Positions 11,371-20,382 of a stretch of 64,000 bases of DNA are shown one piece after another. Location: the NCBI GenBank assembly GCA_963576565.1, contig OY755038.1:141857058-141921057 (forward strand), given 5' to 3'. The stretch's first letter is position 1. Each line of letters begins with the position of its first letter. Position numbers and translations under genes: made by a program. The notes beneath the pieces were generated by a model. That model was not told where the DNA came from. It did not search any database and saw only the letters and a program-made list of their open reading frames with translations. The DNA comes from Aspidapion aeneum (Eukaryota; Arthropoda; Insecta; Coleoptera; Brentidae).

Positions 11371-13856
11371 CTGGGACCCAATTCTCGAACGCTATTTCCG
11401 TGTACGACTTTTTTTTTCGACTACACTACTTGGCAACGCTGCTTTCGTATAATTTTGGCCAAGCTAACGCCGGTATGTGCGCCTAAACTTGCCGCGATGA
11501 AGTAAGGTTGACAGTAGCTTGGCATTAATATTTTGTTTTTGCAATTTTTTTTTTTTAAGTGATTTATTTTCACGATATGTTTTTTTTTAATAGAACAAGA
11601 AGCTGTGTTTTATTTTGGTAACAGCAATGATTGTGTGTGGTAACGGTAAGTACCAAATTATAGTAATGGAAATTTGGGGCCCAGGGGCATCTAACCTCTT
11701 TGAAGAGTGGAAATTTGGGGGTAAAATTCGCAGTTGAATTTTGAGACTGCTTAAGAAAACAACTAAACTTCATAAGTATTCTGAAGGGGTCTTGAACTTG
11801 AGGCTTTGTTTGTAATGAGTTGCCTGTCTTTGACAAACTTTCATACATCATGCTTTGACAAAAATTGTACAAGCGTTAAGTAACATAGGGGTTTTTACTG
11901 AAACATTTGGAGTTGGCATTTTATCTGTAGGATAGAAACAATTTAATTTTTTGCTCCCAGTGTTTTTTGAGTAGAACAGTTTTGCCCTTTAGGCTGATAA
12001 GCATAATAAACATTTCAAGTAAAAATTGACAAAATCAGTAACCTTTGTTCAAAAAACCCATTTTTTTGTTTAAATTTGAATACTGTCAATTAACTCCAAA
12101 AAATTTAAAACTGTTGTAGACGAAAGCAGCCCTCATATGATCAGTATGTACATTATTTTTGTAGATGTCTTTGTTTTTCAAAAGTTATAAACAAAGACAT
12201 ATATAAAAATCCTGCCAGTAATATGGATCCAGTGAGGTCTGCTGTGGTACACTCAATGAAAAAACTTTTTGTTACAGGTTTCTCAGAGAAGACATAAAGA
12301 TCATTTTTGAAGTGTATACCAGTTTTTGCCTAGCAGTCCTGTTGCAAAGATGATCCTACTAGAAATACTCAGATGCAAATGCGGTGATCTATTAACTTTT
12401 AAAGAACTTTATTAAATAAATTATAAATAAAATTAAAATAAGTTTATTGTAGTGTTTTTATTGTAAAAAGATTATACAACTTCTTACATAAAAGCTTATA
12501 CAGTGAGAACAAGCAAGTTGTAATACATTTTCTAGCAGGTTAAATTTAAAACAACATACAACTTCTGGCACCTTGTTGGAAAGCCTATTGAAAAAGAAAA
12601 CTTATGGTTCACTTTTTTTTGGAAATCTGTCAAATATTTTAAAAAAAACATATTTTATTAGTTTTTGAACAAAGTGCTACAAGTGGAGTCTACCAGTTGC
12701 AAAAAAAATTGTTGGTATTACTGGACCTCTTGTCAAGGGTCCACCCCCTATTTTTTAGTAAAATTATAGGTTTTACTTTAAATGACACTTATATTCTCTA
12801 AAAACTACAAAACAATAGAACTAATTTTCTTTATGTTAATTTTTAAAAATTATTTGATACCCTTTCTAACAAGGTGCCTTAAGTGGGATCATTCCATCTT
12901 AAAAAATAAGTTGTATGCTAGTGGACCACTTTCTGGGGGTCTGTAAAAATATTGTCGGTTGAAAATCTCCGTTAACATGTGTTTGGATTTTTTCAAAATC
13001 TTAAATTTAACTGACTAGCAAGTTTATTCCAATTGGCTTGTTCTCACAAAGTAGTCATATTGCATAGCGTTTTTTAATGCACTTGACAGTAAGTACTTCT
13101 TATGTACTTTGAAATGTAAATAAAGAAAAATAATGTTCATATTTATTTTTGGCCAACATAAAAAAAGTAAAAAAAAAATAGGGAAACTGGTTAAAGTATA
13201 AGATTAGGTTTGTTATTTACAGTAGCGTGTCGTGGATAAAAGGGCGGGGGGAACACCATTTGTTTTTGTGTTAAATTTAGTTTTTCTATTTTTTCTCAAA
13301 GGACGCCAGGGACGGAGGACGCGTTCGCCCCCCTGGCCCCCTATACGACACGCCACTGGTTATTTACATGCAGGGGATTTATCATTTTCCTACAAGAACC
13401 AGCTGGGCCCGTATATTATCCAAAAATTAAGCAAAATAAGATAAGGTCGTACCCAGGGGGGAATCAAGAGGTATCAATGCCCCACAAAATAGTTGATAAA
13501 GTGTGTTAAAGAGACAAACAAGACAAAAAAATTGCACAATATTCAAATTTCTATTGAAACTTTTTAATCCCCCCATCCCTCCCGAAAACGCTCCTTTTAT
13601 ATATTTTTTCTTGAAAATGTGTTACAAACCAAAAAATTCATAAATTATTAACGCAAAAATTCTGGATTTTTCACTCCCTCCCACGTAAGGCATTTCCAAG
13701 AAACAAACAAATAAAAAAAAACATTGTCACAAGAGGCTAAATCCCCCTTCCACCTCTTTGCATCCTTAAGCCCTTTTATAGCAATCGACGCTTGCCAAAT
13801 CGCGTCTTTTTTGAGAAGACCTCCCAATTTTTTTTTAAAGAAAGAAAAATTAAGCA
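11371..13856 (+). repeat. Repeat family R, copy A
   Basis: This 2.5-kb unit starts near CTGGGACCCAATTCTCGAAC and runs through GACTACACTACTTGGCAACG, ACTAACGCCGGTATGTGCGC-like sequence and a long AT-rich body to AGAAAAATTAAGCAA. Essentially the same unit occurs at 14526-17226 (B), inverted at 17227-18402 (C), as a 200-bp piece at 18403-18596 and at 54936-56260 (D). An antisense frame near 11570-11872 recurs in all copies (the string SLQTKPQVQDPFRILMKF), but its length and reading vary with indels, so I do not call it a gene. Nature unknown; probably a non-autonomous DNA transposon. Strand is arbitrary. Confidence 0.8.
13220..13358. mobile_element. 139-bp hAT-type MITE inserted in R copy A
   Basis: The left end CAGTAGCGTGTCGTGGATA and right end TATACGACACGCCACTG are inverted repeats. 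The 8-bp GTTATTTA stands on both sides (13212-13219 and 13359-13366), as expected of hAT transposition. R copy B at 16720-16740 has the same flanks with no insertion and a single ACTATTTA, so the empty site is visible in the same window. The open frame crossing it is an artefact. Confidence 0.92.
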
Positions 13857-13926
13857 AACACCAAAAAATATATTAAATTAAACAAAAATGTTAGGTTAGA
13901 TCACTCAGATTCGTATACGGAAATTA

Positions 13927-14369
13927 GATAGTTTAAGTTGTGCTACGTATTTTTACGTAAGCATGAGATTTGACAGATCCGCAAGCGCACTTCGTCACAC
14001 CGTCGTCAAGGTCACGTTAGGAGCTTACGTGTTTACATTAGCTTACGGCAGTCTGCGGGCACCTTAACGTTACCAAAGAATAGAATTGGTTGATTGGACC
14101 AATCGAAAAATGAGGCCTAGACGATAATTTCCGCTTCCAGTACAAACGATTCTTTGCAAATATATTCCGACTGTAGTAAAGTAAGTAGAAAAGACAAAAA
14201 ACAAAATTGTAAAATCAAAAAACCACAGTGCCGAATTCCATATTCTCTGCTATTAGTAGACTTGTTATGGTAATGTAAAAACATTCAACTTAAACTCAAA
14301 TTTCGAACAAAACGTAGAGCGCTTAACGTGCAGTTTTACGTAAAAATACGTAGCACAACTTAAACTATC
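13927..14369. mobile_element. 443-bp MITE with a perfect 34-bp inverted repeat and TA duplication
   Basis: The left end GATAGTTTAAGTTGTGCTAC, continuing to TTTTTACGTAA, is matched without error by its reverse complement ending at 14369. TA flanks both sides (13925-13926 and 14370-14371). Terminal repeats this perfect suggest a young insertion. The interior has no open frame but contains a GC-rich palindrome (TTGGTTGATTGGACCAATCG near 14090). The superfamily is inferred only from the TA duplication. Confidence 0.85.
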
Positions 14370-14525
14370 TATTGAGATTCGAGTGGACTTTACCACTCGA
14401 CTCTAATTCCGAACAAAAAACTGGTATACGAGCTTTCAAGAATTCGAATGGTGAAGTATACGTTTCACCGAATCCGTATACGGATTTATTTCAAGAATTG
14501 GGTCCCTGAATTGATAGCATCTAAA

Positions 14526-17226
14526 CTGGGAACCAATTCTTGAACCACTCGGATTTTTGTCGTATACGAGTAAAATTCGAATGGTAGTTTCGACTGCTTG
14601 GAAAAATTGCTATTCTTGAATGCCACTCGAACGCCATTTCCGTGTACGACTTTTTTTTTCGACTACACTACTTGGCAACGCTGCTTTCGTATAATTTTGG
14701 CCAAACTAACGCCGGTATGTGCGCCTAAACTTGCCGCGATGAAGTAAGGTTGACAGTAGATTCACATTACATCTTTTGTTTTTGTAATTTTTTTTTAAAG
14801 AGTGATTTATTTTCACGAAGTTTTTTTTAATAGAACAAGAAGCTGTGTTTTATTTTAGTAACAGGAATGATTGTGTAATGATTGGTAACGGTAAGTACCA
14901 AGTTATAGTAATGGAAATTTGGGGCCTAGGGGCATCTAACCTCTTTGAAGTGTGGAAATTTGGGGGTAAAATTCGCAGTTGAATTTTGAGACTGCTTAAA
15001 AGAAAACAAATAAACTTCATAAGTATTCTAAAGGGGTCTTGAACTTGAGGCTTTGTTTGTAATGAGTGGCCTGTGTTTGACGAACATTTGGAGTTTGCAT
15101 TTTGTCTGTCGTATAGAAACAATTTAATTTTTTGCTCCCAGTGTTTTTTTCTCAGTTTCTTTTTGAGTAGAACAGTTTTGCCTTTTAGGCCGATAAGCAT
15201 AATAAACATTTCAAGTAAAAATTGACAAAATCAGAAACCTTTGTTCAAAAAACCCATTTTTTTGTTTAAATTTGAATGTCAATTAACTCCAAAAAAACTA
15301 AAAACTGTTGTAGACGAAAGCAGCCCTCATATGATCAGTATGATTTGATTTGAATATGTACATTATTTTTGTAGATGTCTTTGTTTTTCAAAAGTTATAA
15401 ACAAGGACATATATAAAAATCCTGCCAGTAATACAGATCCAGTGAGGTCTGCTGTGGTACACTCAATGAAAAAACTTTTTGTTACAGGTTTCTCAGAGAA
15501 GACATGAAGATCATTTTTGAGGTGTGAAGCAGTTTTTGCCTAGCAGTCCTGTTGCAATGATGATCCTACTAGAAATACTCAGATGCAATTGGTGATCTAT
15601 TAACTTTTAAAGAACTTTTTTAAATAAATTATAAGTAAAATAAAAATAAGTTTATTATAGTTTTTATTGTAAAAAAGATTATACAACTTCTTACATAAAA
15701 GCTTATACAGTGAGAACGAGCAAGTTGGAATACATTTTCTAGCAGGTTAAATTAAATTTTTTTAGAATAAATCAAAAACATGCCTACTGAGATTTTTAAT
15801 GAGCAATATTTTTGATGAATTTTTTTGGGACAGAACCTCAGAAAGGGGTCCAACAAGATAAAACTTGTGGCACCTTGTTGGAAAGCCTATTGAACAAGAA
15901 AAATTATGGTTCACTTTTTTTTGGAAATCTGTCAAATAAAAAAAACATTTTTTATTAGTTTTTGAACAAAGTGCTACTACCAGTTGCAAAAAAAATGTTG
16001 GTATTACTGGACCTCTTGTCAAGGGTCCACCACCTATATTTTAATAAAATTATAGGTTTTACTTTAAATGACATTTATATTCTCTAAAAATTACAAAAAA
16101 ATAGAAATAATTTTCTTTTTGTTAATTTAAAAAGTGGGGTCATTCCATCTTAAAAAATAAGTTGTAAAAAAACATTTTTTATTAGTTTTTGAACAAAGTG
16201 CTACAAGTTGAGTCTACCAGTTGCAAAAAAAATTTTGGTATTACTGGACCTCTTGTCAAGGGTCCACCACCTATATTTTAATAAAATTATACGTTTTACT
16301 TTAAATGACATTTATATTCTCTAAAAATTACAAAAAAATAGAAATAATTTTCTTTTTGTTAATTTAAAAAGTGGGGTCATTCCATCTTAAAAAATAAGTT
16401 GTATGCTAGTGGACCCCTTTCTGGGGGTCTGTCCAAAAAATATTCTGTAAAAATATTGCCGGTTAAAAATCTCAGTTAACATGTGCTTGGATTTTTTCAA
16501 AAAACTTAAATTTAACTGACTACCAAGTTTACTCCAACTGGCTTGTTCTCACACTGTAGTCATATTGCATAGCGTTTTTTAATGCACTTGACAGTGAGTA
16601 CTTATTATGTACTTTGAATGTAAATAAAGAAAAATAATGTTTTTATATTTTATATTTATTTTTGGCCAACATAGAAAAAGTCAGAAAAAATAGTGAAACT
16701 GGTAAAAGTATAAGATTAGGTTTACTATTTACATGCAGGGGATTTTCCTACTTGAAGCAGTTGGGCCAATTATCCAAAAATTAAGCAAAATAAGATAAGG
16801 CATTGTACCCAGGGGGGAATCAAGAGGTATCAATGCCCCACAAAATAGTTGATAAAGTGTGTTAAAAGAGACACAAATAAGACAAAAAAATTGCACAATA
16901 CTCAAATTTTTATTGAAACTTTTTAATCCCCCCGTCCCTCCCGAAAACGCTCCTTTTATATATTTTTTCTTGAAAATGTGTTACAAAGTTGTAATTTTTT
17001 TAATTATTTTTAGAGCTGTTCATTCATAAATTATTAACGCAAAAATTCAGGATTTTTCACGCTCCCCCCCCCCCCGTCGTAAGGCATTTCCAAGAAAAAA
17101 AGAAATTAAAAAAAACTGAGTGTCACAAGAGGCCACCTCTTTGCGTCCTCAAGCCCTTTTATTGCCAAATCGCGTCTTTTTTCAGAAGACCTCCTAGTTT
17201 TTTTTAAATAAAGAAAAATTAAGCAA
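14526..17226 (+). repeat. Repeat family R, copy B
   Basis: Second direct copy of R, colinear with copy A but lacking the hAT MITE. It carries its own tandem duplication: the block starting AACATTTTTTATTAGTTTTT occurs at about 15943 and again at about 16170. It also lacks a segment near 15080 that copies C and D keep (the CATACATCATGCTTTGAC stretch), a deletion between short direct repeats. Its first 1.2 kb forms one arm of a large palindrome with copy C. Confidence 0.8.
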
Positions 17227-18402
17227 TGTTTTTTAATTTAACCTGCTAGAAAATGTATTCCAACTTGCTCGTTCTCACTGTATAAGCTTTTATTTAAGAA
17301 GTTGTATAATCTTTTTTACAATAAAACTACAATAAACTTTATTTTACTTATAATTTATTTAAAAAAGTTCTTTAAAAGTTAATAGATCACCAAATGCATC
17401 TGAGTATGTCTAGTAGGATCATCATTGCAACAGGACCGCTAGGTAAAAACTGCTTCACACCTCAAAAATGATCTTCATGTCTTCTCTGAGAAACCTGTAA
17501 CAAAAAGTTTTTTCATTGAGTGTACCACAGCAGACCTCACTGGATCCGTATTACTGGCAAGATTTTTATATATGTCCTTGTTTATAACTTTTGAAAAACA
17601 AATTCACCTACAAAAATAATGTACATATTCAAATCAAATCATACTGATCATATGAGGGCTGCATTAGTCTACAACTGTTTTAGATTTTTTTGCAGTTAAT
17701 TGACAGGTACAGATATTCAAATTTAAACAAAAAAATGGTTTTTTTAACAAAGGTTATTGATTTTGTCAATTTTTACTTGAAATGTTTATTATACTTATCG
17801 GCGTAAAAGGCAAAACTGTTCTACTCAAAAAGAAACTGAGAAAAAACACTGGGAGCAAAAAATTAAATTGTTTCTATACTACAGACAAAATGCAAACTCC
17901 AAATGTTTCAGTAAAAACCACTATGTTACTTAACACTTGTACAATTTTTGTCAAAGCATGATGTATGCAAGTTCGTCAAACACTGGCCACTCATTACAAA
18001 CAAAGCCTCAAGTTCACGACCCCTTTAGAATACTTATGAAGTTTATTTGTTTTCTTTTAAGCAGTCTCAAAATTCAACTGCGAATTTCACCCCCAAATTT
18101 CCACACTTCAAAGAGGTTAGATGCCCTTAGGCCCCAAACTTCCATTACTATAATTTGGTACTTACCGTTACCAATGATTACACAATAATTGCCTTTACCA
18201 AAATAAACCACAGCTTCTTTTTTTATTAAAACAAAAACATCTATCTAGAAAATAAATCACTTTTTAAAAAAGAATTGCAATAACAAAGGCGGTAATATGT
18301 CCATCTACTGTCAACCTTACTTCATCGCAGCAAGTTTAGGCGGACATACCGGCGTTGGGTTGGCTAAAATTATACGAAAACAGCGTTGCTAAGTAGTGTA
18401 GT
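17227..18402 (-). repeat. Repeat family R, copy C, inverted
   Basis: The reverse complement of the first half of copy B, from the AACCTGCTAGAAAATGTATT block to GCTAAGTAGTGTAGT. With copy B it makes inverted arms of about 1.2 kb separated by the second half of B (about 1.46 kb). Differences from B are scattered substitutions and small indels, so the inversion is not an assembly echo of B itself. Confidence 0.8.
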
Positions 18403-18596
18403 CCCTGGGACCCAATTCTTGAACCAATCGGATTTTTTGTCGTATATGAGTAAAATTCGAGTGGTAGTTTCGAGTGCTCGAAAAAATTGCTATTCTTGAA
18501 TGCCACTCACACGCCAATTCCGTGTACGACTTTTTTTTTTCGACTACACTACTTGGCAACGCTGCTTTCGTATAATTTTGGCCAAACTAACGCCGG
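18403..18596 (+). repeat. Repeat family R, 5'-end fragment
   Basis: It begins CTGGGACCCAATTCTTGAAC-like and runs to AAACTAACGCCGG, matching 14526-14715 in copy B, and then stops abruptly. It abuts the end of inverted copy C, so two R starts face each other with no spacer. Confidence 0.75.
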
Positions 18597-19204
18597 AGGC
18601 GAATTTTTTTGCTTTGTTTTGAAACAGTGGTTCAAAAAATACATCATCAATTTGATGACGTTTCATATCTATATTTTCGAATTTATGGGCGTGTTACGAT
18701 GAAATACCGTTCACAGAGGTGTAAATTGTGAATATATTGTCAATATTTTAGTAAAAACTAAATAAAATTAGGAAACAATGTCTTAATTAAAAAAACAACA
18801 TTTTAACATTGACTTTTTAATATTGATTTTTCAGCTAAACGTCAAAAAGTGACATAAAATGTGTCATTTTAGCAATAGTTTCAAAACGAGCTTTTCCCTC
18901 GTTTCAAAACATGACATAGCCGACGCACGCGCAGTTGCTTACGTCATTTGGCTAACTTCAAGGCGTCCACAAACGCCTGTGCAATGCCTCCTAAAATTTT
19001 TAGGAGGCATTGAATATTCTTCAAATTGCGATGCTGACAAGCACCTGGGGGTCAATTCTTAAATTGTTTTTTTGAAGTTTTTATATTTATTATAGAAAAA
19101 TACAAACACATATTCCCCAATCAGTGCTTGAAGCTCTGGCCTCGAAAATTTTTACAAATGTTACATATCTTTATAAAACAAGGTTAATGTAAAGTAGAAC
19201 TATA
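18597..19204. other. Intergenic, left flank of the BEL element
   Basis: No gene. A 67-residue frame at 18859-19062 spans a short palindrome (CCTCCTAAAATTTTTAGGAGG near 18985) and is not convincing. Confidence 0.4.
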
Positions 19205-19209
19205 GTAAC

Positions 19210-19621
19210 TGTTGGTGCAAGCAATGAATTTCCTATTTTTCATTTTCTTTTCCTTTTCTGCGCGTTTAAAATAATTTAAATTTTCGCGCTCTTAAATATG
19301 CATATGGGTTTTCACGGCACCGCACACGTGCGAGGACAAGCAGCGCCGCGACGAGTGCGCAAACAACCACCGTCGCAACAAGACACTAGAAAAATCACGT
19401 TCCCAAAAAAGTGAATTTTGAGGTGAAAAACTGGACGTTGAAACGTTGACTGGAGCCGCAAGAGAGTCCGAGGTAGGTGCCTTTTCATATAAAATTCCAT
19501 ATGTATCGTAACTTTCCATTTACAATCGTCAATACCGGCAATTATTTTTAAATGTGCTTGTAAAGCCAAACCGGCGACCTGTCGAAGGAAATTCCATTAT
19601 TTTTCAGTACTTGCACGCACA
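19210..19621 (+). repeat. 5' LTR of the BEL/Pao element
   Basis: Starts TGTTGGTGCAAGCAATGAAT and ends CAGTACTTGCACGCACA. It should contain the element's promoter and polyadenylation signal; no clear TATA box was picked out. It differs from the 3' LTR by six substitutions and no indels. Confidence 0.95.
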
Positions 19622-19626
19622 TTTAA

Positions 19627-19640
19627 TGGTCCTTCCACCC
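19627..19640 (+). promoter_or_regulatory. Candidate primer-binding site
   Basis: TGGTCCTTCCACCC lies five bases after the LTR. The leading TGG would pair with the CCA end of a tRNA, as in LTR-element primer sites. I did not identify the tRNA. Confidence 0.5.
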
Positions 19641-20382
19641 AAATAATAGTTTTTCCAACTACCTAGACTCCTGTGGTTCACCAATTTCCTACAAAAATTC
19701 CAAATTTCCATATATTTTCAAAATTTCATTTCCAAAAGTGAGTCGGCTATTTTCTTATCGGTAATCACGCCATATTGATTCGCACCGGTTGGACATATTT
19801 TCCTAAAAGTTGACCGAAGTTTTCATTACGTTTCAAAAATAACTATCGCCAATGTGCATATTTTCAAAGTTGATCGCTTTGTTCATTACATTTTCAGTAA
19901 AAGTGGCGTCAATACGCCGAAAGTGAAAGTTTAAGGCGGTTCTTCCATCTACTTTCCTTTAATTATCGATTTTACAGGTGTCGCGTTAACGCGCAGGTGC
20001 AAGTTTCGCCGTCACCAGGGTCATCCCGCTTGAATAGTGACGTGGGTCTCACGTTGCGCGCTCGTTGTTTCTTCGAATACCGACTTTTCTTAAAAACTTT
20101 CAAACAGGACCGCTAGTCGTATGCACAGAGTGTGCGACTTGGAATCGAGAGGTACGGGGTTCAGTCCTTGGTGAGACATAAAAGTTTTTTTTAAAGGATA
20201 TGTTCAAATAATAACATACAGACAAACTTACAAACATTTCATTTCAAAATTTTCGAAAAAAGTTAATAAAATTAAAATAATAAAATTGTTTAATTTTTGC
20301 TAAAATTCGGGTTATATTTTAAGCTATATTTTAAGCATTTTTTTGGGTAATTTTAAAAACAAATTAACTTTCAAAAACAAAA
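19641..20382 (+). other. BEL/Pao untranslated leader
   Basis: A 0.74-kb non-coding leader. At about 20105-20165 a stretch including GCGACTTGGAATCGAGAGGT followed by GGGGTTCAGTCC resembles the anticodon arm and B box of a tRNA, but the stems pair poorly and I do not call a tRNA. The last 200 bases are very A-rich, and the frame opens at AAAAATGTCTACG. Confidence 0.6.

Noticed and set aside
11570..11872. Antisense frame shared by all R copies as a conserved gene
   Set aside because: Lengths and ends differ in every copy because of indels; no sign that the frame is preserved beyond repeat identity.
13232..13444. 70-codon frame as a gene
   Set aside because: It crosses the 139-bp hAT MITE and its target duplication.
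19292..19569. Minus-strand frames in the LTRs
   Set aside because: They lie inside the LTR of a plus-strand retrotransposon and recur in the other LTR only because the LTRs are copies.
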